A stretch of 64,000 bases of DNA from Chryseotalea sp. WA131a (GTDB lineage Bacteria; Bacteroidota; Bacteroidia; Cytophagales; Cyclobacteriaceae). The DNA is taken from assembly GCA_025370075.1 (NCBI GenBank), contig CP073016.1, positions 2,914,001 through 2,978,000 of the forward strand, given 5' to 3'. The notes below the pieces were generated by a model. It saw only the letters and a list, made by a program, of their open reading frames with translations, made no database searches and was not told the origin of the DNA. Both the position numbers and the translations under genes were made by a program. Position 1 is the first letter of the stretch, and the number at the start of each line of letters is the position of its first letter. Positions 32,992 to 41,208 of this stretch are shown in pieces.

Positions 32992-33666
32992 ATGCCAATC
33001 TTAACTTTCAAACTGAACGAGCATCTTTTTATTCGTGACCCCCAGCATACGCAGCTCGGTCAAAAAATCATTAGCAAAAGTGTAGAGCTGATTGACCAAC
33101 TTGGTTTTGAACAGTTTACGTTCAAAAAACTGGCGCAAGAGATTGACTCTACCGAAGCATCGGTGTATCGTTACTTCGAAAACAAACATCGCTTATTGCT
33201 TTACTTGATCGCATGGTATTGGAATTGGATGGAGTACCGTATCGATATCTATACATCGGCTGTGGCCGACCCAAAAGAAAAACTGAAAGCATGCCTGCGA
33301 GTGATTGCCGAAGAAAAAAAATATGATCCTACTTTTGAATTTGTGAACGAAGAAGCCCTCCATCGGATTGTTGTCGCTGAGTTGGATAAAACCTATCTTA
33401 CCAAAGGTGTAGATGGATACAACAAAGAGGGGTTGTTTGGTGGGTTAAAATCGGTGTGCACCAAAATCACTTCCATCATCAATCATATAAGCCCCGAATA
33501 CGCGTTTGCTCAATCATTGGTCAGCACCATTTTGGTGACTGCCAATCAGCAACTTTTCTTTGCCAGTCATTTGCCATCACTTAGCAGTTTGGAAGCCAAC
33601 GATGACCGGCACGATCGACTCTATTTATTTTTAGAAACAATGACTTTTCGTTCCATCCAAGCATAA
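32992..33666 (+). CDS. TetR-family transcriptional regulator
   Basis: 224 residues from the ATG at 32992; a TTG seven codons upstream is less likely because it abuts the operator. The helix-turn-helix is clear: KSVELIDQLGFEQFTFKKLAQEIDSTEASVYRYFENKHRLLLYLI at about 24-68 read in order. The C-terminal domain is a ligand-binding helical bundle with no recognised subtype. It sits 5 nt before the ABC transporter gene, and a perfect palindrome lies just upstream, so it probably represses its own operon with the ABC, HlyD and TolC genes. Confidence 0.88.
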   Translation: MPILTFKLNEHLFIRDPQHTQLGQKIISKSVELIDQLGFEQFTFKKLAQEIDSTEASVYRYFENKHRLLLYLIAWYWNWMEYRIDIYTSAVADPKEKLKACLRVIAEEKKYDPTFEFVNEEALHRIVVAELDKTYLTKGVDGYNKEGLFGGLKSVCTKITSIINHISPEYAFAQSLVSTILVTANQQLFFASHLPSLSSLEANDDRHDRLYLFLETMTFRSIQA

Positions 33667-33671
33667 TCACT

Positions 33672-35828
33672 ATGTTGACCAATAACCAAATACACCGTTG
33701 TTTGCGCGAAGTAGCCCTCGCCATGAAACACAGCTTTAGCTTGGAAGACATTCAACATGTTGAAGCCAACCAGCGCAATTATGCAGAAGATGAAGTAGCT
33801 GAATTTACCCGCGATTTATCTGAAGCTGGTAACAAGATTCGTGTCTTGTTTATGGAAAATCAGTTGGATGAAAAAACATTCCTCGATTATTTTGAAGAGC
33901 AGACCAAACCTGTACTCACCTTTTATCGCGATGAAGAAAATCGGCTTTATCCTGCATTATTGATCCCCTCCAAAAAAGGGATAAAGACTATTCATATCAA
34001 TCTCGAAGGTGAACAGTCTACTCAATTTGATTCTACCCGATTACTCAAAAACGAAAATGGAGAAATAACTTTCTTCGCCATCTATGGATACGAAAGCCCT
34101 GTGAGCATCCAAACAAATGAAGGTGAGCACCCAGGCCCCGTACGCAGATTGTTTCAATTGCTGAAAACTGAGAAGCAAGAAATTTTCTACATCTTGTTTT
34201 ATGCCATTGTAGTCGGTCTAATCAGTTTGATCGTGCCGTTGGGTATTCAAACCACCGTTGAATTGATTTCGGGTGGTGTAATCTTCAGCTCCGTCTATTT
34301 GATGATTGGGCTCGTGATTGTGGGTGTAATCGTGAGCGGGGTGTTGCAAATGATTCAAATCAGTTTAGTGGAATTTTTGCAACGAAGGATTTTTACTAAA
34401 GCAGCCTTTGAGTTTGCGTATCGCATTCCCCGCATTCGGTTAGAGGCCATGCAAAAAAATTATGCACCCGAACTCATCAATCGATTTTTTGATGTGATGA
34501 CCATTCAAAAAGGCTTGCCCAAGTTATTGATCGATCTTTCATCAGCATCCATTCAAATCCTATTTGGTCTTTTATTGATCTCACTTTACCATCCGTTCTT
34601 CGTTTTCTTTGGTTTGATTTTGTTGAGCACGCTTGGATTGATTTTTTACTTGACCGGGCCACGCGGATTAAACTCCTCCATACAAGAATCAAAATACAAA
34701 TATAAAGTGGCGCAATGGCTCGAAGAATTGGCACGCGCCATTCAGTCATTTAAACTAGCCGGCAGTACCGAATTGCCTCTTCGCAAAACAGACTACAATG
34801 TCAACAGCTATCTTAAAAACAGAAAAATACATTTCAATGTATTGCTCACACAGTATTCGTTCATTGTACTGTTCAAGGCATGTATCATTGGCGGGTTGTT
34901 GATTTTGGGAACAATCTTAGTAGTAGACCGTCAGATTACCTTAGGGCAATTAGTCGCTTCTGAAATTGTGATCATCTTAATTTTAGGGGCCGTGGAAAAA
35001 ATAATCATGTACATGGACGTGGTGTATGATTTACTTACGGCTGTTGACAAAGTAGCACATGTAACCGATTTGCCTATAGAGCGTACTGGCGGCTACGATT
35101 TCCCGAAAGTAAAAGACGAAGGCTTTTCGGTTCGGTTCAAAGACTTGAAGTACAAATATAAAGGCAGTAACCAGTATGCGCTAAATGGCATTAATTTAGA
35201 GATCAGCGCGGGCGAAAAAATTTGCCTTACCGGAAGTGGAGGAGCAGGAAAGACAACTTTGGTAAACGTATTGGCTGGTTTGTATAGCGACTACGAAGGC
35301 GTTGCCACGATTAATCACTTTTCGTTGCGCGACTTGGATTTAACCCATTTACGCGATTATGTTGCCAAAAATATTTCACAGGAAGATTTGTTTGATGGAA
35401 CACTCATTGAAAACCTAACTGTAGGCAAAATTTCTGAAACTGTTCAAGATGCCATTGAGGCCATGCGCACCGTAGGTATTTTAGATACCGTAAACGCGAT
35501 GCCCGATGGATTGAATACGCAAATATTAAGTGGTGGCATCGGCTTGTCGAGTTCGTTTTGCAACAAGTTGATTCTTGCGAGATGTTTGACAGAGAAGCCA
35601 AGGCTTCTTATCCTAAACGATCTATTCCACGCGATTACCAAAAAAGAGAAAATGGAATTGCTGGGTGTCCTCCATCAAGCCAAACGCACCATCATTTATG
35701 TGTCGAATGACCCGTTGGTGATGAGTGCTTGTGATCGAGTGGTTATATTGGCTGATGGAAAAATAAAATCAGCAGACACCATGGACAATCTGATGAAGAA
35801 CAACTTAGTCAACGATTTAATTTCCTAA
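33672..35828 (+). CDS. Type I secretion-like ABC exporter with degenerate ATPase motifs
   Basis: 718 residues. An N-terminal ~150-residue region resembles the peptidase-C39-like domain of type I exporters but has no catalytic Cys-His pair. A six-helix exporter domain (about 170-455) follows, then an ATP-binding domain (about 480-710). Walker A is intact (GSGGAGKTT, Lys527), a Q-loop Gln is present (NISQEDLF) and the signature is LSGGI. But the Walker B Asp is Asn649, the catalytic Glu position is Asp650 (LLILNDLF), and the H-loop His is Asn679 (YVSNDP). It may hydrolyse ATP poorly or need a partner. It is followed at once by HlyD- and TolC-type genes. Confidence 0.88.
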   Translation: MLTNNQIHRCLREVALAMKHSFSLEDIQHVEANQRNYAEDEVAEFTRDLSEAGNKIRVLFMENQLDEKTFLDYFEEQTKPVLTFYRDEENRLYPALLIPSKKGIKTIHINLEGEQSTQFDSTRLLKNENGEITFFAIYGYESPVSIQTNEGEHPGPVRRLFQLLKTEKQEIFYILFYAIVVGLISLIVPLGIQTTVELISGGVIFSSVYLMIGLVIVGVIVSGVLQMIQISLVEFLQRRIFTKAAFEFAYRIPRIRLEAMQKNYAPELINRFFDVMTIQKGLPKLLIDLSSASIQILFGLLLISLYHPFFVFFGLILLSTLGLIFYLTGPRGLNSSIQESKYKYKVAQWLEELARAIQSFKLAGSTELPLRKTDYNVNSYLKNRKIHFNVLLTQYSFIVLFKACIIGGLLILGTILVVDRQITLGQLVASEIVIILILGAVEKIIMYMDVVYDLLTAVDKVAHVTDLPIERTGGYDFPKVKDEGFSVRFKDLKYKYKGSNQYALNGINLEISAGEKICLTGSGGAGKTTLVNVLAGLYSDYEGVATINHFSLRDLDLTHLRDYVAKNISQEDLFDGTLIENLTVGKISETVQDAIEAMRTVGILDTVNAMPDGLNTQILSGGIGLSSSFCNKLILARCLTEKPRLLILNDLFHAITKKEKMELLGVLHQAKRTIIYVSNDPLVMSACDRVVILADGKIKSADTMDNLMKNNLVNDLIS

Positions 35829-35832
35829 CGAC

Positions 35833-37128
35833 ATGCTCAACATATCACCCAATTCTGTACAAAAAAAGATGCCGCAGGAGAAATTGTATTCTCTTCGCTC
35901 GCTCGATACACCTTTGGCAGGAAAAATTTTGGCTCGATGGCTAATGATCATCTTCGCTTTGTTTTTTATTATCCTCTTTTTGCCTTGGCAGCAAAATATC
36001 CGCGGAAGCGGAAAAGTAACCGCTCTATCACCCAGTAACCGACCACAAACTGTTGAAACCGTTATTGCGGGTCGAATCCAGATCTGGAAAATTAAAGAAG
36101 GACAATTTGTGAACAAGGGCGACACCATTGCACTCATCAGCGAGGTGAAAGAAAAATACTTTGACCCACAATTTTTGCAACGACTACAACAGGTGATCAC
36201 CGCAAAAGAGCAGAGCTTAAAATCCAAAGACTTAAAAGCCAAAGCACTTCAACGACAAATCAGCGCACTCGAAGATGGCATGCGTACCAAAATAGCTCAA
36301 TCAAAAGCTAAATTGGAAGCGGAGGAAGTTAAATTCAATAACTTCAAAAATCAGTATGATCGCAATAAAGTTTTGTTTGAGAAGGGAAACATTCCGTTGA
36401 CTAAATTTCAAGATATAGAGTACAAGTACCAAGGAGCAGAAGCTGATTTCGTTAATGCTAAGATTGAAATTGAAAGAGTTCAAGCAGAATACCTTGATAA
36501 AATCAATAAAGCAGAATCTGATTGGAACAACACCTTGGCAGATATGGCCGATACACAAGCCGATTTATTCAAGCTGCGCAATGAGCTTTCCAACATGGAA
36601 ATCAGAAGCCAGCAGTACCACATACTCGCACCGCAGGCTGGCTTTGTGGTGAGGGCAACGCAAGCCGGCATTGGCGAAACCATCAAAGAAGGTGACCCGG
36701 TGTGTACCATTATGCCACAGTCAACCGACATTGCTGTGGAGATGCATGTGAAAGCCATGGATGTTCCGCTTATTAGTAAAGGGCGAAGGGTGCGCATTGA
36801 GTTTGATGGTTTTCCTGCACTGCAATTCAGCGGATGGCCAAGCATTTCGGTGGGCACATTTGGAGGAACGGTGGAAGTGATTGATTATGTAAACACAAAA
36901 CCGGGTGAGTTCAGGATTTTGGTAGTACCCGATAAAACCGATACACCTTGGCCGAAGCAATTGCGAATGGGTTCGGGCATTAAAGGCTGGGTAATGCTAG
37001 ACGATGTACGGGTGTGGTTTGAATTATGGCGACAATTGAATGGTTTCCCTCCAAGTTTGTATCAAGAGCCTGTGGAAGAAGAACACGACAAGAAAAAAAA
37101 GGAATCCAACGAAGCAAAAGCTAAATAA
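35833..37128 (+). CDS. HlyD-family periplasmic adaptor
   Basis: 431 residues: a short cytoplasmic N-terminus, one membrane helix (about 38-56, IIFALFFIILFLPW), then a split lipoyl/biotinyl-like domain (TVETVIAGRIQIWKIKEGQFVNKGDTIALIS at about 75-105, and its second half ILAPQAGFVVRATQAGIGETIKEGDPVCTI). Between them is a long alpha-hairpin (about 115-255) rich in Lys/Gln/Glu. It bridges the ABC protein to the TolC-like channel. The start at 35833 lies 4 nt after the ABC stop, and its last base is the first base of the tolC-like start. Confidence 0.9.
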   Translation: MLNISPNSVQKKMPQEKLYSLRSLDTPLAGKILARWLMIIFALFFIILFLPWQQNIRGSGKVTALSPSNRPQTVETVIAGRIQIWKIKEGQFVNKGDTIALISEVKEKYFDPQFLQRLQQVITAKEQSLKSKDLKAKALQRQISALEDGMRTKIAQSKAKLEAEEVKFNNFKNQYDRNKVLFEKGNIPLTKFQDIEYKYQGAEADFVNAKIEIERVQAEYLDKINKAESDWNNTLADMADTQADLFKLRNELSNMEIRSQQYHILAPQAGFVVRATQAGIGETIKEGDPVCTIMPQSTDIAVEMHVKAMDVPLISKGRRVRIEFDGFPALQFSGWPSISVGTFGGTVEVIDYVNTKPGEFRILVVPDKTDTPWPKQLRMGSGIKGWVMLDDVRVWFELWRQLNGFPPSLYQEPVEEEHDKKKKESNEAKAK

Positions 37129-38594
37129 TGAATCGATTTTTTCACATCGTATTTTTATTGATCATCGTTTCAACAAAAGGATTTGGGCAATCAGGTTTTG
37201 ACTCATTGTTCCTTTTGCCAGATACCATCAAAGCATTTTCAATCGAAAACATGTATGCTTCTATGCTGGAGTTTCACCCCATCGTAAAGCAAACACGTTT
37301 GTTGAGCGAAAGTGCCCAGCAAGAAATACGCATGGCCCGCGGTGCATTCGATCCTAAAATTGCTACTGACTTAAGCATCAAAGAATTTGGGGATAAAGAA
37401 TATTACAATAAGCTCAGATCATCCTTTTCAGTCCCCACTTGGTTTCCCATCGATCCTAAAATTGGGTTCGAACGAAATGCCGGTGCCTTTATTGATCCTG
37501 AAAATATAGTGGGTAGTTCATCTGATAATGCACAGTTAACAACGGGCATTTCGTTGCCGTTGGGCAGAGGGCTATTTACAGATGATCGCAGAGCAGCCTT
37601 GAAACAGGCAAAACTGTTTGCGGTAATGGCCACGGCCGAACAAGTAAAGCTCATCAACAAAATTTTATTGGATGCGGCCAAAGATTATTGGCAATGGTAT
37701 TATTCATTTTATAATTATCGCCTTCTCGGCCGCAATGCCGTGATTGCCGAAGAAATCTTCAGGCGCGTAAAACTCGATGCGAGTTTGGGGGAAGCGGCCG
37801 CCATCGATACAGTTCAAGCTAAAATTACACTTCAACAACGGTTGGTTGAACGGCAAGAAGCATTCTTAGAATTTTTGAACACCGGAATCAAAATCTCAAA
37901 TTACTTGTGGGACAATGCCGGCTACCCTGTTCAGCTATCAATAGACGTAGCCCCTATTTTGGTTTTGAATGATGGGCAATTGCTTTCCAATCAAACATTG
38001 GAAGAACTAGTATTTCAAGCGAAGCAAAACCATCCGGAGTTGATTAAGCTAAGAACTAAAATAGATCAGTTGGAAGTAGATCGAAAATTAGCCGTTGAAT
38101 ATTTAAAACCAAGATTAGATTTAAACTACAATTTCATCAATCAACCCCTTCGCCCCAATGGTGATTTTCAACCGTTTCGAATTGGCAGCGATTATAAGTT
38201 TGGATTGGATTTCTCGATGCCGATTTTATTGCGAAAAGAGCGGGGCAAGCTCGCCCTCACAAAAGTGAAGATTCAAAGCACACAATATGAACAAACGCAA
38301 GCCGAGCGGGAGATCGTAAACCAAATCAACATTGTTTTCAACCAAATTGTAAACACCAACAAAATTTTAATCCAACAAACATCGGTAGCTGAAAATTATG
38401 AACGGCTATTGAAAGCCGAATTGATCAATCTAGAAAATGGTGAAAGTGATTTGTTCAAAATAAATGTGCAGCAAGAAAAATTGATTCAATCACAATCTAA
38501 ATTGCTGAAACTAAAATCTGAATACGAAAAAATGAAGGCCACCATCTATTGGGCAGCCGGGGTTCGTAATTTGAACTTCAATAATGGACAGTAG
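37128..38594 (+). CDS. TolC-family outer-membrane efflux/secretion channel
   Basis: 488 residues with a signal peptide (VFLLIIVSTKGFGQ) and the duplicated helix-barrel repeats of outer-membrane efflux proteins. The first repeat is around residues 40-240 (GAFDPKIATDLSIK, GISLPLGRGLFTDDRRAALKQAKLF) and the second around 270-480 (PELIKLRTKIDQLEVDRKLAVEYLKPRLDLNYNF read in order, FSMPILLRKERGKLALTKVKIQ). The overlap TAATG with the hlyD-like gene implies coupled translation. It completes the ABC, adaptor and channel set; no substrate gene is evident nearby. Confidence 0.9.
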   Translation: MNRFFHIVFLLIIVSTKGFGQSGFDSLFLLPDTIKAFSIENMYASMLEFHPIVKQTRLLSESAQQEIRMARGAFDPKIATDLSIKEFGDKEYYNKLRSSFSVPTWFPIDPKIGFERNAGAFIDPENIVGSSSDNAQLTTGISLPLGRGLFTDDRRAALKQAKLFAVMATAEQVKLINKILLDAAKDYWQWYYSFYNYRLLGRNAVIAEEIFRRVKLDASLGEAAAIDTVQAKITLQQRLVERQEAFLEFLNTGIKISNYLWDNAGYPVQLSIDVAPILVLNDGQLLSNQTLEELVFQAKQNHPELIKLRTKIDQLEVDRKLAVEYLKPRLDLNYNFINQPLRPNGDFQPFRIGSDYKFGLDFSMPILLRKERGKLALTKVKIQSTQYEQTQAEREIVNQINIVFNQIVNTNKILIQQTSVAENYERLLKAELINLENGESDLFKINVQQEKLIQSQSKLLKLKSEYEKMKATIYWAAGVRNLNFNNGQ

Positions 38595-38896
38595 ATCGCG
38601 CCTCATAAAACCACTATTAAAGTACTGAAGCATATCCGTTCAGCCGATAAGCCAAGACCAATATTCTTTAAAGTGATTCTGGCTTTCACTTTTTACGATT
38701 TTCAATTCATTTTACTGATAAAAAAGGTCGAACCAAATTTAGCGATGAGATTGAGTTTCGACTCGAAAACACAAGTTATTTTTTTTCAATTCAGTGTGGA
38801 TTTAGCCCACGTATAAAGAATCGTATAAAAAATGATTTTCCAATGAGAATAGATGTCGGATATACGATGAATTTTTATGAAGAAGAAACTTACCTA

Positions 38897-38906
38897 AGGG
38901 TGTTAA
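38897..38906. repeat. Left target-site duplication of the ISAs1 element
   Basis: agggtgttaa, identical and in the same orientation as 40084-40093; it lies in the coding frame of the interrupted gene. Confidence 0.9.
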
Positions 38907-40083
38907 CAGGGCAAACGCATCTAAATTTTTAATAGACTTAGTAAATAGTTGTTATCCCAACCGGCTTTAAGGCGTTTGCTTTTTATACCTATCCTAGCTG
39001 TCTTCTCGTTTTTGATTATGTTTAGGGCAATGCGATTGAGTACCGAGTGATTTTGTGCGGCATAGCCCGCTCTTTTTCGGCTATGATCTTCATTGAAAGC
39101 GACATCCAATACCCAATGCAAGGAGTTTTCGATCCTCCAATGAGATCTTACGCAGGTGTTGATGTGGGCGGCATTGGGATACAAACTACTGATGTAATAG
39201 CGTGTTTCCTTTTCGGTTTTCTGAGTGGCCTTGTGGCAACGCTGTGATTCTATCTTGATGAGGGTCTTCAAAGAATCCCATTGATCCCTTTGGCCGATCA
39301 TGGATAGGTCGGCTATCACTGAACATGTTCGTTTCTCAATACGGCCATGCCCTAAATCATTCTCTACCGAAACCTGCGTGCTGTCAATAAAGCGGAAAGA
39401 TTCTTCCACCTGCTCTAGCAACCTTCCTTGGTTGCCCTTTAAGGCCAGAATATAATCCGCCCCTTTGCCAATGACGGCAGAGGCAATATCCTTCTGACAG
39501 CCCATCGCATCGATGGTCACAATGCACCCCTTCAATACCAATACTTCCAGTAAATGTGGGATAGCGGTAATCTCATTGCTCTTGTCATCTACTTTGTATT
39601 GCCCCAATACCAGCTCATTGGCACTGGCCCAAGCGCTCACCAAGTGAACCATACCCTTCTTCCCCTTTCCCTTGGAGCCGCGCATCGCCTTCCCATCAAT
39701 GCTGACCACTTCCCCTTCTGTGAGATGGGCCACCGATTGAGCCCATTGAAGGAAACACTCTTCGAACTTCTCAGGGTCAAGGGCGGAAAAGAACCGGTTA
39801 AAGGTATCGTGCGAAGGGATGCCTTCCGGTAGTTTTAAAAAGGTCTTGAGCCATTCAAACTTGCACTTACCAAAGTATTCTATCTCATCCCAAGTGTCTG
39901 CCCCACAGAGCACCGAGGCAATGGATATAAAGATAATATCCCCCATAAGATGGACCTTGGTACGCTCTACGCGGGGATCTTCCAATCCCGCAAAAAATTG
40001 TAGCGGACTTTCCATGTCTTTTTGGGAACTAAAGTTAAAACTCCAACGCCTATCTTCCTATAATTTTAGATGCGTTTGCCCTG
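38907..40083. mobile_element. Complete ISAs1-family insertion sequence (1177 bp)
   Basis: The ends are perfect 19-bp inverted repeats, cagggcaaacgcatctaaa at 38907-38925 and its complement at 40065-40083. Both sides are flanked by the direct repeat agggtgttaa (38897-38906 and 40084-40093), a 10-bp target duplication within the 8-10 bp range of the family. One transposase gene fills the element. Confidence 0.93.
38921..40015 (-). CDS. ISAs1-family (IS4-like DDE) transposase
   Basis: 364 residues, full length for the family. The N-terminus FFAGLEDPRVERTKVHLMGDIIF matches the DDE_Tnp_1-associated domain. The catalytic residues sit in VVSIDGKAMRGS (first Asp), IVTIDAMGCQKDIA (second Asp) and SHWRIENSLHWVLDVAFNEDHSRKR (Glu, within the R-x3-E-type motif). 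There are no stops or frameshifts, so it is probably active. The stop codon (38921-38923) lies inside the left inverted repeat. The start at 40015 leaves ~50 nt to the right repeat for a promoter. Confidence 0.95.
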   Translation of the reverse strand: MESPLQFFAGLEDPRVERTKVHLMGDIIFISIASVLCGADTWDEIEYFGKCKFEWLKTFLKLPEGIPSHDTFNRFFSALDPEKFEECFLQWAQSVAHLTEGEVVSIDGKAMRGSKGKGKKGMVHLVSAWASANELVLGQYKVDDKSNEITAIPHLLEVLVLKGCIVTIDAMGCQKDIASAVIGKGADYILALKGNQGRLLEQVEESFRFIDSTQVSVENDLGHGRIEKRTCSVIADLSMIGQRDQWDSLKTLIKIESQRCHKATQKTEKETRYYISSLYPNAAHINTCVRSHWRIENSLHWVLDVAFNEDHSRKRAGYAAQNHSVLNRIALNIIKNEKTARIGIKSKRLKAGWDNNYLLSLLKI

Positions 40084-40093
40084 AGGGTGTTAA
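40084..40093. repeat. Right target-site duplication of the ISAs1 element
   Basis: agggtgttaa, the second copy directly after the right inverted repeat. Its last A joins GC to form the first codon of the pseudogene's 3' part. Confidence 0.9.
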
Positions 40094-40246
40094 GCCCTGC
40101 GGCAGAGAAACGGGTAAAAATAGAGGAGTTTGGAATCAATATCAAAAATACGGTTTCGACAAAAAACATGTTTTTGACTCCAGGCGTATTCGTTCAGTTG
40201 TCATATTTTATCAATTCGCGCGTGTTCTAGAAAATGCAGTTCGTTC

Positions 40247-41026
40247 TTAACTGATATTCCCTTCCGCTGCCACATTCTCCTCCTCCTTCCGCATCACCCA
40301 AAAATTATTGAATCCTTCACCTTGTTGAATTTGGATGAGGCCATTGGCCAACATTTCTAAAATTGCCAAAAAATTAAAAATCAAAGAAATACGAGTAGGT
40401 ACTTTTTCAAACAGCTCAATGAAAGCCACCCGCGGCTTGCTGGTGATTTCATTCATGATAAATTCTTTTTGGCCTTCAATAGTATAAGGATATTGAATGA
40501 CTTGATGTACCGGTCTGTTTTTTTCTTCCTCGGCACGCTTTAGTACTTTTTCAAATACCATCAACAGTTTAAATAGATCGACATCTTGCAACTCTGCTTC
40601 CACGTTGGTGCTTTCGGCCAACTGCTTTAGCTCCTTCAGCAGGTTGCCCCGCTTCTCTTTCATCAATTCCACTTCTTCCATTTTGTGGAATTGCTCCACC
40701 ACCGATTTGTATTTTCGGTACTCCATCAAGTGCTTCACCAATTCTTCGCGTGGGTCAATCTCATTGCCTTGCTCATCAATCTGCGGGCGTGGCAACAACA
40801 TTTTAGATTTGATGCGCATCAGTGTGGCGGCCACCAAAATAAATTCGCTCGCCACTTCAATGTTTAGGGTTTCCAGTTTTTGAATGTACTCCAAGAAATC
40901 CTTCGTTATTTTGGCGATCGGAATATCATTGATGTCCAACTCATCACGTTCAATAAAAAACAAAAGCAAATCGAAAGGCCCTTCAAATAAAGGTAGGCGT
41001 ACTTCAAAAGACTGTGTTTGATCCAT
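40247..41026 (-). CDS. scpA: Segregation and condensation protein A
   Basis: Kleisin subunit that links SMC arms with ScpB in chromosome condensation. The 259 residues contain the ScpA hallmark FEVRLPLFEGPFDLLLFFIERDELDINDIPIAKIT (N-terminal SMC-neck helix region) read in order, FILVAATLMRIKSKMLLP, a charged middle, and a winged-helix end (FIELFEKVPTRISLIFNFLAILEMLANGLIQI). The start was taken at 41024-41026 (MDQTQSFEV) because a TAATTTTG -7 box at 41075-41068 would place the transcript start only a few nt before the 41059 ATG. The upstream starts at 41059 and 41035 remain possible. scpB is not in the window. Confidence 0.9.
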   Translation of the reverse strand: MDQTQSFEVRLPLFEGPFDLLLFFIERDELDINDIPIAKITKDFLEYIQKLETLNIEVASEFILVAATLMRIKSKMLLPRPQIDEQGNEIDPREELVKHLMEYRKYKSVVEQFHKMEEVELMKEKRGNLLKELKQLAESTNVEAELQDVDLFKLLMVFEKVLKRAEEEKNRPVHQVIQYPYTIEGQKEFIMNEITSKPRVAFIELFEKVPTRISLIFNFLAILEMLANGLIQIQQGEGFNNFWVMRKEEENVAAEGNIS

Positions 41027-41067
41027 AGAATTCATTAAAGGGCTGGCGTGTGTGTTCATTCGGGTTG

Positions 41068-41075
41068 CAAAATTA
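41068..41075 (-). promoter_or_regulatory. Candidate -7 box for scpA
   Basis: Read on the minus strand, TAATTTTG fits TAnnTTTG. It is 42 nt from the chosen scpA start. Confidence 0.4.
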
Positions 41076-41115
41076 TCAAATCAGGTCACAAAATCCCTGC
41101 AAAAGACTAAATCCG

Positions 41116-41123
41116 TACATTTG
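41116..41123 (+). promoter_or_regulatory. Candidate -7 box for dxs
   Basis: TACATTTG is an exact TAnnTTTG match 85 nt before the dxs ATG. A second, weaker tcaatttg lies 14 nt before the start at 41188-41195. Confidence 0.4.
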
Positions 41124-41208
41124 TTTAATGATTTGCCTCAAAACAGCTAAAACACTTAGCTTGCAATGCTGTTTTTAAGGTTGCACATTCAATTTGCCAA
41201 AAAACCCC

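Larger units (their letters stand above)
38672..40230 (+). pseudogene. Outer-membrane-protein remnant split by an ISAs1-family element
   Basis: Joining 38672-38906 to 40094-40230 (removing the element and one copy of the target repeat) restores one continuous frame of 123 codons ending at TAG 40228-40230. The left part reads ...TDKKGRTKFSDEIEFRLENT..., the junction ...EETYLRVL-SPAAEKRVKI..., and the end is FLTPGVFVQLSYFINSRVF. Alternating hydrophobic residues and a terminal Phe are typical of a last outer-membrane beta-strand. The frame has a stop just upstream (38669-38671) and no good start, so the gene was probably already truncated or frameshifted; another frame stays open from 38595 to about 38808 and may hold part of the N-terminus. 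Confidence 0.65.

Noticed and set aside
33672..34150. Bacteriocin-processing C39 peptidase domain on the ABC exporter
   Set aside because: The N-terminal region has no Cys-His catalytic pair, so leader cleavage is not supported; it is at most a C39-like domain.
38907..40083. Part of a composite transposon
   Set aside because: Only one copy of the element and its ends is seen in the window, and its own target duplication shows it moved alone.
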